Shown: positions 55,429 to 62,949 of the stretch, piece by piece
Layout of the letters: every line of letters begins with the position of its first letter
Position numbering within the stretch: position 1 is the stretch's first letter
IMG/VR virus record: IMGVR_UViG_3300035698_008372
Span: 62,001-126,000 of that record
DNA length: 64,000 nucleotides
Reading direction: 5' to 3' (one strand)
Source of the DNA: a virus
Notes under the pieces: generated by a model
The model's input: only the letters and a program-made list of their open reading frames with translations
What the model was told of the DNA's origin: nothing
The model's database searches: none
Position numbers and translations under genes: made by a program

Positions 55429-55812
55429 ATGGCACTAACAGCACGTGATAAGGAAATCATAAAAGAAATAGCTTCAAATATTAAACAGGGTTCTGCTGAA
55501 GATTCAACTTCTAGGTGAGAACTAATAGCCGAAATAAAGGCCCAGACCACTATCAACACCCAAATATTCGATGAAATTAGGGCAGTTGGTACAAATATGG
55601 GCAATATAGCAACATCCCTAAACAATGGGATTACCGAGAAAATCAATACAACCGCCGAAAAGGTTGAAAACATTGAATTCGAAGTTAAAGACAAAGACGG
55701 GGCCTTAAATAAATTGTATTCTAAACTCAATTATTTCTGGATTCCGTGAGTTGGTTCTATAATTGGTATCATACTGATTATAATCAAAATATCAATGGGA
55801 TCGCCCATATAG
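55429..55812 (+). CDS. Coiled-coil membrane-anchored protein, two in-frame TGA codons
   Basis: 127 residues with TGA at 55516 and 55747 read as Trp (STSR-W-ELIAE; FWIP-W-VGSIIG). A long helical region is followed by a C-terminal hydrophobic anchor (VGSIIGIILIIIKI). TTGGAGA precedes the ATG. Without recoding no protein would be seen here. Confidence 0.75.
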
Positions 55813-55824
55813 GAAAAGGTAAAA

Positions 55825-56064
55825 ATGAAGGTTATAAAAGTGGGAGAAATGGCGTATCAAATACTAACCATGATTCCATATTCAGAAAAAGACAACATCG
55901 AAATTCACAAGCGCACAGCTACATACGATGTCTTAATTCAAAACGATAAACAACAACTTCTGTACTTCTGCGATAAAATAGAAGATGCGGAATTCACCGA
56001 GATTGATATCTCACTACAAAAAATAGAGAAAAAAGTAAAGAAAACCGTTGACATTGTGGTTTAA
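55825..56064 (+). CDS. Small unknown protein
   Basis: 79 residues, C-terminal helix rich in Lys and Glu. AAAAGG upstream. The last codons overlap the next promoter. Confidence 0.58.
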   Translation: MKVIKVGEMAYQILTMIPYSEKDNIEIHKRTATYDVLIQNDKQQLLYFCDKIEDAEFTEIDISLQKIEKKVKKTVDIVV

Positions 56065-56075
56065 ATCTTGTATCT
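56047..56075 (+). promoter_or_regulatory. Early sigma-70-like promoter, variant
   Basis: TTGACA at 56047-56052, 17-nt spacer and TATCTT at 56070-56075, with TTGT and ATCTTG spacer bases kept. Its -35 box overlaps the end of the previous gene. Confidence 0.8.
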
Positions 56076-56117
56076 TCTAGCATGTAAGAAACACTAATAT
56101 AAAGGGTTATAAATGAA

Positions 56118-56477
56118 ATGAATGATTTTAATAAACTCATTGAGTTGCTCGATGAGTATGGTTATTTAATAACAGAAGACATCTGCCTTGTCGAAGATAA
56201 AGAGTATAGAATGGTTACCATTGATGGTAACAATATTCGTGCCGCATTTTGTGAGGAAGGATATGGTGGTTATAAATCACTAGATGGTAGGGTTGCCATT
56301 GAAAACGCTGGCGCGTTCAATAAGTGGAGCCAGGCCCCCGTGTCACTCCCCATACCAACTACAGACGAACAGAGGGAAATCATAATGGGACAATTGGAAT
56401 ACTGGGGTACTGCCGGAGGATTCGAACTGTCCAATGGTTATGCCGAACCGATTACTAGTTATGATGAATTGATGTAA
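56118..56477 (+). CDS. Unknown early protein
   Basis: 119 residues, MNDFNKLIELLDEYGYL start. An upstream ATG at 56113 opens another frame of only 18 codons. Acidic, no family recognised. One-base overlap with the next gene. Confidence 0.65.
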   Translation: MNDFNKLIELLDEYGYLITEDICLVEDKEYRMVTIDGNNIRAAFCEEGYGGYKSLDGRVAIENAGAFNKWSQAPVSLPIPTTDEQREIIMGQLEYWGTAGGFELSNGYAEPITSYDELM

Positions 56478-56893
56478 TGATATTATTCACTACATGGGTT
56501 CTCGTCATCATTGGTGTGGGAATATGGACCCGCGCGGAACAAGGTTCGTCTTGGGCTGAATTCGGAGCTGCAATGATATTCGTTTGTGCAATTCTTGGGT
56601 TTGGTTTACTTGGTGGGATTGTCTCAGTCGATACAACAATATTCAATACAACCAATGATATTTACTGGTTACAAGATAGTACAGCGGTTATTGTATCATA
56701 TTCCGAGGACAAGAAAATGGTTGAACACATTTCAGATCAAAAGGTATTGGATTGTGTGGAAAATGATAGCGTTAATGTGGTGTACAAAACGAATAGAAAT
56801 TCCTATGGTGGGAAACTCGACGGTAGGTTCATAATAACAATTTACTCCGATTCAACCAAATTTATTATTAGAAGGACAGGCAATGGGCTTTAA
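56477..56893 (+). CDS. Membrane protein
   Basis: 138 residues with two N-terminal hydrophobic segments (about 4-17 and 32-52) and a soluble beta-type C-terminal half. Function unknown. Confidence 0.7.
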   Translation: MILFTTWVLVIIGVGIWTRAEQGSSWAEFGAAMIFVCAILGFGLLGGIVSVDTTIFNTTNDIYWLQDSTAVIVSYSEDKKMVEHISDQKVLDCVENDSVNVVYKTNRNSYGGKLDGRFIITIYSDSTKFIIRRTGNGL

Positions 56894-57383
56894 AATTGGT
56901 GACATAGTAACATTAATTCCGTATTTGGAAGATGGCAAAATGTACGGGCATGACTCGTTCCATCACAGTACGATGCATTTTGATGGTCAAAGGCAAATTA
57001 CTGGAGAAGATGAGGACAGGGGTTGGTATTTGGGTGATGATAATACCTTTACATTTACGACCGAAATGTTGAATTATTCAGCGTCAGAATTCCCAACTCC
57101 AAGGGAAATGCGACCTGGGGATATGGTTAAATTGAGGGTTAATTTGGTTGAAGGTGCTAGATATGGCAAACGGTACTTTTCCAATGCGATGTATTATTCT
57201 GGGGTTCGTAAAGTACGGGAAGTTTTCCAAAATGGTGTACATCTGAAAGGCAACCTTTCCGTATATGACACCGAAATGTTCGACCCACATGTTAATCCAG
57301 AAACAGATATACAGAGGTTGGAACGGAAAATTGATGGAATTATGGAGGTCTTAGGAATGTGTGAATATGAAGATTGAATTTAG
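56883..57383 (+). CDS. Array paralogue 1: tandem beta modules plus coiled coil
   Basis: 164 residues to TGA 57375; TAG follows two codons later at 57383. Two SH3-like modules (FKIGDIVTLIPY; RPGDMVKLRVN) are followed by a short coiled coil (DIQRLERKIDGIMEVLGMCEYED). First member of the array extending to 61.6 kb. The TTAGGA inside the LGM codons serves the next gene. Confidence 0.7.
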
Positions 57384-57648
57384 TAATAATAGGTATATTG
57401 TAAGTTCCAAATGGGGCCCAATTGCATATTTTAATTCATACGGTGGGGCCGAACATTATGTAGAAATGAATAAAAAAGTGTATGCGGTACTCGATGGCAA
57501 TGGAAATGTGGATAAGGTATTTTCAAATAGACATCAGGCCACATTGGATGGCCGCCAGATAGTCGAACTATCGGATATTAACGACGATTTAATGGAACAG
57601 GAAGAAGACGAACCGGAAGAAATGGAAGAGGACAATGACTGAGTATAA
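57367..57648 (+). CDS. Small unknown protein within the array
   Basis: 91 residues from ATG 57367 to TGA 57640-57642, or 93 to the TAA two codons later if TGA is Trp. Acidic tail (MEQEEDEPEEMEEDND). Not clearly of the array family. GTG 57361 is an alternative start. Confidence 0.6.
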
Positions 57649-57700
57649 GATCGGGGACAAGCTTATTGATTTAATGACAACAATAGAATACGAGGATTAA
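57635..57700 (+). CDS. Mini array member, 21 codons
   Basis: ATG to TAA. YKIGDKLIDLMTTIEYED joins the first few residues of the N-terminal module to the EYED terminus, so it looks like an internal deletion of a full paralogue. Its GAGG serves the GTG of the next gene. It may be only a translation relay. Confidence 0.4.
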   Translation: MTEYKIGDKLIDLMTTIEYED

Positions 57701-57702
57701 AC

Positions 57703-58017
57703 GTGAATTTTCAAGAAGGTGACAATGTAATAGTGACAGATACAAATAATGATTACCCCGATATGTTCCGAATTGGCCAATCCAGAAAAGGGGTTGTGGT
57801 TGAAAATGATGGGAGCTCCATGCCATATTGGGTTGAGGTTGAGCTCGATGAACCCGGAAAAACTGACGATTTTTGGTTTGTACCAAAATCAGTTAGTGCG
57901 GGGTCCCCACATCCGCCAGAAATTATCAAAAGAACGGTGGAAGAAATATTAGAATCAATTGAAAATCGTTTGGGCCGTATGGAAGATATAATGGGAATCG
58001 CTGAATACGAGGACTAA
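57703..58017 (+). CDS. Array paralogue 2
   Basis: 104 residues from a GTG six bases after GAGG. FQEGDNVIVTDTN module, then VEEILESIENRLGRMEDIMGIAEYED as coiled coil and terminus. Same plan as paralogues at 58186 and 58828. Confidence 0.7.
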   Translation: MNFQEGDNVIVTDTNNDYPDMFRIGQSRKGVVVENDGSSMPYWVEVELDEPGKTDDFWFVPKSVSAGSPHPPEIIKRTVEEILESIENRLGRMEDIMGIAEYED

Positions 58018-58019
58018 AA

Positions 58020-58196
58020 GTGGGACTTAAAGAATTAAAACAGAATATGAAGATTGAAATAGGTTATGACATAATTGAAGTCTGGGACAATGGGGTTGAA
58101 TACGACCTGATAATGTGGAAATATAATAGGGTACTTGGACAAAAATGGGTGGTAAAAGTGATAAAAGGTGATGAGGTGCTAGAATATGTCAACTAA
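58020..58196 (+). CDS. Small unknown protein within the array
   Basis: 58 residues from GTG 58020 (or 49 from ATG 58047). It begins MGLKELKQNMKIEIGYD and ends EVLEYVN. Not clearly of the array family. Overlaps the next gene by eleven bases. Confidence 0.52.
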   Translation: MGLKELKQNMKIEIGYDIIEVWDNGVEYDLIMWKYNRVLGQKWVVKVIKGDEVLEYVN

Positions 58197-58500
58197 ATTC
58201 GAGATTGGGGATTGGGTTGTTTTGGATGAAAACCCCGGAATATGCGCGGGATGGAGAATCTATGACTGGCCGGCCCAAGTTATTAAGTATTCACAAAATG
58301 CTAGTGGATCGAGAACATTCGTGTTGGATAATAACCATACATTCGCCGGATTCCGGATAAAATTGCATTCGAAAGGTACACTATCCGCAGCGGAATACAT
58401 AACACCAATAAAAGACCCTATGGAACAGATATTAAACGAAATAAATAACAGATTGAAAAACATAGAAGAACTATTAGGAGTAGTAGAGCATGAAGATTAA
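58186..58500 (+). CDS. Array paralogue 3
   Basis: 104 residues. FEIGDWVVLDENPG module with YDWPAQVIKY, then ILNEINNRLKNIEELLGVVEHED. The codons for LLGV contain TTAGGAG, the site for the next start. Confidence 0.7.
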   Translation: MSTKFEIGDWVVLDENPGICAGWRIYDWPAQVIKYSQNASGSRTFVLDNNHTFAGFRIKLHSKGTLSAAEYITPIKDPMEQILNEINNRLKNIEELLGVVEHED

Positions 58501-58825
58501 GGAAAAAGAGTTAAAATTACTATGGTTACTGGCTGGATTATCAGATGGTGCCATGAAAAATATGTTGGAATTACAGTACGGCAAATCGGCTATACTCAAA
58601 GTTGATTCGCGGTCACAACACATGTTTACAACCCTTGATGAATATTACAAGTCCGAATATCCAAAGGAATATGCGGATCACATCGCGTGGGCTCAGGAAT
58701 TGGAAGATAATTTCAGGCACGATGGTTGGAATGAATTTTCATCCAGAATTCCAGCGACTACAAATATGCGGGATGAGATTAAAGAGATATTGAGTATCTT
58801 AAAATCGGTTGAACAAGAGGACTAG
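58490..58825 (+). CDS. Array member with a different N-terminal domain
   Basis: 111 residues. The first 90 residues are helical and unrelated to the beta module, but the end (EIKEILSILKSVEQED) keeps the coiled coil and acidic terminus. This suggests the C-terminal piece is a shared tail. Confidence 0.65.
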   Translation: MKIKEKELKLLWLLAGLSDGAMKNMLELQYGKSAILKVDSRSQHMFTTLDEYYKSEYPKEYADHIAWAQELEDNFRHDGWNEFSSRIPATTNMRDEIKEILSILKSVEQED

Positions 58826-58827
58826 AA

Positions 58828-59157
58828 ATGAAAGTTGGAGATAAGGTTGTAATAACCAATCAGAATTATGCGGAATGGGGGGTTTTACAGGGTGCCATAG
58901 GGGTTATTGTAGGCATGGGTGGTGCACCCAGTTATATTGATGTGGAAATGGATTTTGCACATAAGGGTAGTAGCAGCCCTATTATTCACGTCGACGAGAA
59001 ATCTATTTCTCCCATAACTAAGATGGATGATGACCCATTAGTTGACGTGTTGAAAACAATCAGTAAGGAAATGGAAATTACTAATAAACGACTTCTAACA
59101 ATAGAAACCCTACTTGGGATATGTGAGGAAGAAAAATGAGACCAGGAGATATGGTAA
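58828..59157 (+). CDS. Array paralogue 4
   Basis: 103 residues to TGA 59137, or 109 to TAA 59157 if TGA is Trp. MKVGDKVVITNQNY module and KEMEITNRLLTIETLLGICEEEK. The stop overlaps the next ATG as ATGA, the arrangement expected of a true TGA stop. Confidence 0.68.
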
Positions 59158-59422
59158 TGATGGTTGACCCGGCAACATTCAATCATCATGACCCCCCGTG
59201 TATTATCCGGGTATGTTTTTCGGGGGTTCAAAACAGATAGAACGCATCACCCCAGATGGATACCTATTATTAAATGGACGGGAGGGGTGTTATAATTCTA
59301 GATGGGTAACACTTGCGGACACAAAGGGAATTGATAGGATTGCAGCTATTGAGAATAGGCTGGCGACATTGGAAAAGGTAATAGGTGACCTTATAGGAGC
59401 GTGTGATGAAGATAGGTGATAG
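59136..59422 (+). CDS. Array paralogue 5, split by a -1 shift at a C6 run
   Basis: ATG 59136 gives RPGDMVMMVDPATFNHHDP. At the six-C run (59192-59197) a -1 shift or one extra C is needed to continue PVYYPGMFFGGSKQIERITPDGYLLL and RIAAIENRLATLEKVIGDLIGACDEDR. The two parts align with paralogue 6 (SSDMEFGGFAKITGTSPSGYLML). It ends TGA-TAG at 59417-59422. Confidence 0.6.
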
Positions 59423-59690
59423 TGTAAGGTTAAGGGACTCCAGCACTTGGGATTGGGGACAAACACCCGGATACAGTTCTGATATGGAATTTGGGGGATT
59501 TGCCAAAATTACGGGTACAAGTCCATCAGGTTATTTGATGTTGGATGTAAAAACCGAGTATGTGTATAATGAGAATTGGTTATCAGTAGTTTACATCGGC
59601 GAGATGTTCTCCGTTGAAGATGAAATAAGGTCACTTCATAAAAAAATGGACTTGATATTGGAAATTTTGGGAGCGTGTGAGCGTGAGTAA
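59406..59690 (+). CDS. Array paralogue 6
   Basis: 94 residues from ATG 59406 (TAGGAG in the previous gene's LIGA codons). MKIGDSVRLRDSS module; EIRSLHKKMDLILEILGACERE terminus. GGGAG in its own LGA codons serves the next gene. Confidence 0.7.
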   Translation: MKIGDSVRLRDSSTWDWGQTPGYSSDMEFGGFAKITGTSPSGYLMLDVKTEYVYNENWLSVVYIGEMFSVEDEIRSLHKKMDLILEILGACERE

Positions 59691-60006
59691 ATACAAAAAA
59701 GGCGATAGGATACGGCTTCTACAGGGTCATAGTTATTTTGGGTTGTCGGGATATGGGGTATATAGTCACATGAGCCTCGATGATGAACGACATTGGCTCG
59801 ATGTCACTTATGAAGGTGAATCCTATGGGCATCCATTCCTCTTTCTTGAAAAACATTTTGAACTTGTGGGTCATCCCGTTGAAGAAGAGGGGCAATATTC
59901 AGATCATGATAGAATCAAAATGTTGGAAATAAAGATGGATCAACAAGCCCTCCAAATTAAAATATTAAATGAAATTATTTACGCTTGTGAGCAAGATAAC
60001 GGTTGA
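59683..60006 (+). CDS. Array paralogue 7; apparent TGA stop inside a promoter
   Basis: 107 residues from GTG 59683. YKKGDRIRLLQGH module; RIKMLEIKMDQQALQIKILNEIIYACEQDNG terminus. The TGA at 60004 is part of the TTGACT box. Read as Trp, the frame would run through the promoter into the gene at 60055, so this TGA is the clearest candidate for a real stop. Confidence 0.66.
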   Translation: MSKYKKGDRIRLLQGHSYFGLSGYGVYSHMSLDDERHWLDVTYEGESYGHPFLFLEKHFELVGHPVEEEGQYSDHDRIKMLEIKMDQQALQIKILNEIIYACEQDNG

Positions 60007-60031
60007 CTTTGTCAGTATAATCTTGTATCTT
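60003..60031 (+). promoter_or_regulatory. Early sigma-70-like promoter
   Basis: TTGACT at 60003-60008, 17-nt spacer and TATCTT at 60026-60031, identical in spacer (TTTGTCAGTATAATC) to the copy at 1250. It overlaps the end of paralogue 7. Confidence 0.88.
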
Positions 60032-60054
60032 CAAGTATGAAAAGAGAGGTATCA

Positions 60055-60234
60055 ATGAAAGTATTTTTAGTCACCGGGGATTGGTGGGACGATGGTTGTC
60101 ACGAGTGTAATAGCGGTAGTCGTCACACTACAAAGGTATTCGGCAAACGGTCGGATGCTGAGGACTATATCACTGAACAGAAACAGAAATCGTTCCGAAT
60201 TACTTATGATATTGACGAAATGGAAGTAGAGTAA
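60055..60234 (+). CDS. Small unknown early protein
   Basis: 59 residues, FLVTGDWWDDGCHECNSGSRHT; one CHEC pair. ATG 60055 is chosen over 60037, which lies at the expected transcript start. Confidence 0.62.
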   Translation: MKVFLVTGDWWDDGCHECNSGSRHTTKVFGKRSDAEDYITEQKQKSFRITYDIDEMEVE

Positions 60235-60235
60235 A

Positions 60236-60481
60236 ATGGATCATTATAAAAGAAAAACCTTGGCTGAGTTAGAAAAAATGACTGCCCAAAGGTTATTGAA
60301 GTATTATCAAATGAAACGAAATTCATTGTATGGATTTCAGGACATGGATTTCTCCATAGAAAATGGAGAAGAGTATGAAGCCGAACGTGACGCCGAGTAC
60401 GATTATGTGGAAAAAATCAAACTGGTTCTAGAAACCAAAGGACATGTGGTGAGAAAAAATGACACTAATAAAAAGAATTAA
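60236..60481 (+). CDS. Small helical protein
   Basis: 81 residues, charged, with ELEKMTAQRLLKYYQMKRNSL. This LLKYY-type helix occurs in several small phage proteins. Overlaps the next gene. Confidence 0.62.
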   Translation: MDHYKRKTLAELEKMTAQRLLKYYQMKRNSLYGFQDMDFSIENGEEYEAERDAEYDYVEKIKLVLETKGHVVRKNDTNKKN

Positions 60482-60671
60482 ACGAGTTAATAAGACTAAA
60501 TTGGCAATCATGATTGTTGCAATCATCGTGGGATTTGTCGCAATATCACACGCAATCTACGGGGTCACGATAGTGAATCCCTTGATAATCTGGTGCTCAG
60601 GTGTTGGACTCATCTACGCTGGCATTTACAATTTTGCTGTACCACATCCAATAGATAGGGTCAATAGATAA
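60459..60671 (+). CDS. Small membrane protein
   Basis: 70 residues: basic start (LIKRIKRVNKTK) and two hydrophobic segments at about 15-35 and 38-58. Positive-inside rule puts the N-terminus in the cytoplasm. Function unknown. Confidence 0.68.
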   Translation: MTLIKRIKRVNKTKLAIMIVAIIVGFVAISHAIYGVTIVNPLIIWCSGVGLIYAGIYNFAVPHPIDRVNR

Positions 60672-60688
60672 TGTAATATGGAGTAAAA

Positions 60689-60859
60689 ATGACTGAAATT
60701 AAAGAGAAAATTGAAGATTTGAGAAACGGATTCAACCCTACATCGGTAAGCCTCATCCTAGATGAGTTGTTGAAGAAAATTGAAGAACTCGAGTCCAAAC
60801 TAGCCAATCAGAAATCCGAATTCCAATCGGAAATTATATCGGCCGCTGGAAGAAGATAA
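60689..60859 (+). CDS. Small coiled-coil protein
   Basis: 56 residues, almost entirely helical (LLKKIEELESKLANQKSEF). Ends one base into the next ATG. Could pair with the coiled coils of the array. Confidence 0.58.
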   Translation: MTEIKEKIEDLRNGFNPTSVSLILDELLKKIEELESKLANQKSEFQSEIISAAGRR

Positions 60860-61173
60860 TGTTATTGACCATTGGCAAGGGTCATTTGGTAAGTATTGAT
60901 CCAAATAAGATAGGCGATACTGTTAAAGTTGACCAGCTAAACGGGGAATTGAAATTTACTCCGGATATGTATTTTCAGGGGAATTTCTATGTCGAGCGGG
61001 TGGATTGGACTGACAATACAGCTATAGTGAATGGATTGTGGTATTCATTGAGATGGTTGACTAGAGAGGGCCCTGAAGAAAGGCATTCTGAATTGGATGA
61101 CTTGAAAGCCGAGGTAGCTGAATTGAGGAAAATGATAGAAGATTTTATAGGAGCGTGTGAACAGGATGTCTAA
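60859..61173 (+). CDS. Array paralogue 8
   Basis: 104 residues. An N-terminal module with IGDTVKVDQLNG, FQGNFYVERVDW and LWYSLRWLT, then ELDDLKAEVAELRKMIEDFIGACEQDV. The FIGA codons carry TAGGAG for the next start. Confidence 0.68.
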   Translation: MLLTIGKGHLVSIDPNKIGDTVKVDQLNGELKFTPDMYFQGNFYVERVDWTDNTAIVNGLWYSLRWLTREGPEERHSELDDLKAEVAELRKMIEDFIGACEQDV

Positions 61174-61636
61174 TACAGATTTCAAAGTTGGAGATACTGT
61201 TAGACTAACCGATCCCAATGGGGTTAGTGCCCTAGCAGGGTTCGATGGAACCAAAAAGATTATTGAAAAGAGTGCGGCGAATAATATTAAATTGGATAAT
61301 GATCATTGGTATGACCCTAGTATGTTGGTACTTGTGAAAAGACCAATACCAGGTGCTTTAAATGTGGGTGATTGGGTTACTATAAATAAATCACGTATAG
61401 CACCAGCGGAATACAATTATTTTGTGGGCAGTAAACAAATAGAACAAGTTGATAACCATGATAGTACCGTTTGCTTGTCAAATCAAATGTGGTATAGCTT
61501 TTCATTTTTGGAAAAAGTGGAAAACACGGGACCTGATTTGGAGCCTAGGATAAAGACACTTGAGGAAAAGATTGACAGCATGGATAAGAAAATGGATAAA
61601 ATTTTAGAGATATTGGGAGTGTGCGAATATGAATAA
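61166..61636 (+). CDS. Array paralogue 9, two modules
   Basis: 156 residues from ATG 61166. Two modules (FKVGDTVRLTDPN; LNVGDWVTINKSR with FVGSKQIEQV) and a long coiled coil (RIKTLEEKIDSMDKKMDKIL) ending EILGVCEYE. The two-module form resembles paralogue 1 at the other end of the array. Confidence 0.7.
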   Translation: MSNTDFKVGDTVRLTDPNGVSALAGFDGTKKIIEKSAANNIKLDNDHWYDPSMLVLVKRPIPGALNVGDWVTINKSRIAPAEYNYFVGSKQIEQVDNHDSTVCLSNQMWYSFSFLEKVENTGPDLEPRIKTLEEKIDSMDKKMDKILEILGVCEYE

Positions 61637-61814
61637 ATATGAAATAAAAATAGTAACGGAACACATGACAAGAAAAGAAGTCAATGCGTTAATGGGACTA
61701 TTGGGTAGAGCTGGATATGCTGCCTATTTGGGTTATGATAAGTCCGTATGTTTCACCGCTGAAGAGGGCGATAGTGTTACAAAAATTAAAGGGAAGTGGA
61801 TACAAGATGACTAG
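61629..61814 (+). CDS. Small unknown protein
   Basis: 61 residues, alpha/beta, IKIVTEHMTRKEVNALMGLLGRAGY. GGGAG in the array terminus upstream provides the binding site. Overlaps the next start. Confidence 0.6.
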   Translation: MNKYEIKIVTEHMTRKEVNALMGLLGRAGYAAYLGYDKSVCFTAEEGDSVTKIKGKWIQDD

Positions 61815-62112
61815 GATGAGAGATAAGATAGATGTATACGAGAGTATATTTCACAGGATACAGATGTTGCGAGAGGTTGTTATGGATAAGGATAAGCTCC
61901 TTGAGGTGTTGGATATCATAGGTAGTTGGTCCTATGCACACAGGTCTGGCAACGGTGAGCTAAGTGAGAACGAGCAGCAAGAGAGAATTGATTATCAGTT
62001 TAATAAGATGAAGGAAAACCTTTGGGGTAAACAAGAAGATATTGATGCCACAATGGAAAAATGCATGAAAATTATAAAGGAAAATGAAGATGAGCGAAAC
62101 CGTACATTATAG
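61807..62112 (+). CDS. Unknown helical protein
   Basis: 101 residues, helical and charged, ending in TAG. Overlaps both neighbours (8 and 23 bases). No family recognised. Confidence 0.6.
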   Translation: MTRMRDKIDVYESIFHRIQMLREVVMDKDKLLEVLDIIGSWSYAHRSGNGELSENEQQERIDYQFNKMKENLWGKQEDIDATMEKCMKIIKENEDERNRTL

Positions 62113-62422
62113 AGGACGACTGGTTCCTATCAATATGGGAGACAAAACTGTTGAAGAAGTGGCCAGAAAATTAGTTGGTGGTGGCAGGGTTAAACCCCAT
62201 TTTGATGATTATGCCGAACAGCTGATATATGATCATGATAATTATACCGTTCTGAATGGTGCTATTTATGAAATAGTCGAAAAGGAATGGGTCGATGTTG
62301 ATGAGGATATATTCAGATCAACCAAGAATGGTAATGGTACTATTGATTTTGAAATCAAATATTACAATGGTGGCTGTGGATTCGAGGAAGCCCTTGAGGA
62401 AGCGATTAAAGATGACGCATAA
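62090..62422 (+). CDS. Unknown acidic protein
   Basis: 110 residues, SETVHYRGRLVPINMGDKTV start. ATG 62090 is preferred over 62084 by spacing from AAAGG. Function unknown. Confidence 0.62.
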   Translation: MSETVHYRGRLVPINMGDKTVEEVARKLVGGGRVKPHFDDYAEQLIYDHDNYTVLNGAIYEIVEKEWVDVDEDIFRSTKNGNGTIDFEIKYYNGGCGFEEALEEAIKDDA

Positions 62423-62423
62423 T

Positions 62424-62544
62424 ATGAAAATGGGTTTGGCTTACTATGGTGGCCTGATCCTGGTTTGGGTCTATCGCGGGGTTTTTAACAGCTCTGGGAC
62501 TATTAATTGTTTCAGCAGTAATATACAATGAAGCTAAAGGGTAA
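62424..62544 (+). CDS. Small hydrophobic ORF(s), frame uncertain
   Basis: Two overlapping frames are hydrophobic. ATG 62424 opens MKMGLAYYGGLILVWVYRG and runs to 62537 through one TGA. ATG 62446 in the +1 frame, with TGA 62455 as Trp, ends LLIVSAVIYNEAKG at TAA 62544. A one-base change at the G4 run would join them into a two-segment membrane peptide. Either one, both or neither may be translated. Confidence 0.35.
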
Positions 62545-62758
62545 AATAGTGAGTAAATTTTGGAAAAATTTGGGATCGGGGTTGAGTGTATATCCAGATG
62601 CTGGTGAAACGTGGATGTATAAAGAGGACAGCCCGTGGGGCAATAGTACAATTAAAATCATCGACCGCAAGGCGGGTTGGGTGTTATTTGAAATTGATGA
62701 AACCGAAGTATCAATTCCACAAAGGGATTTTTGGTCAATGTTTAGGATGGCAGAATAA
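62528..62758 (+). CDS. Small unknown protein
   Basis: 76 residues, KLKGKIVSKFWKNLGSG, with DAGETWMYK and later WVLFEIDETEV, suggesting a small beta domain. One-base overlap with the next gene. Confidence 0.6.
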   Translation: MKLKGKIVSKFWKNLGSGLSVYPDAGETWMYKEDSPWGNSTIKIIDRKAGWVLFEIDETEVSIPQRDFWSMFRMAE

Positions 62759-62946
62759 TGGATTTAGTAAAAGTAAATGATTTTAGTGTGGCGGTAATGA
62801 TTAAGTGGACTTGTCCAAAGTGTGGTAAGGAACATGAAAACCATTGGGAGGCATCACCATATAATGCGGTGGCCGACGATGGGTTGGATCAGTATTGTGA
62901 TAATTGTGAAGAATGGTTTGAATTAACTATGTATGAGACAAAATAA
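62758..62946 (+). CDS. Small zinc-ribbon protein
   Basis: 62 residues: CPKCGKEHENHW and CDNCEEWF make a typical zinc ribbon. Function unknown. Confidence 0.66.
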   Translation: MDLVKVNDFSVAVMIKWTCPKCGKEHENHWEASPYNAVADDGLDQYCDNCEEWFELTMYETK

Positions 62947-62949
62947 AGC

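Noticed and set aside
824-55812. TGA read as glycine (code 25) or as selenocysteine
   Set aside because: The conserved contexts at the TGA sites call for an aromatic residue, usually Trp, not Gly. No SECIS-like element is evident and too many unrelated genes are affected for selenocysteine. The glycine tRNAs here have UCC or ACC anticodons, not UCA.
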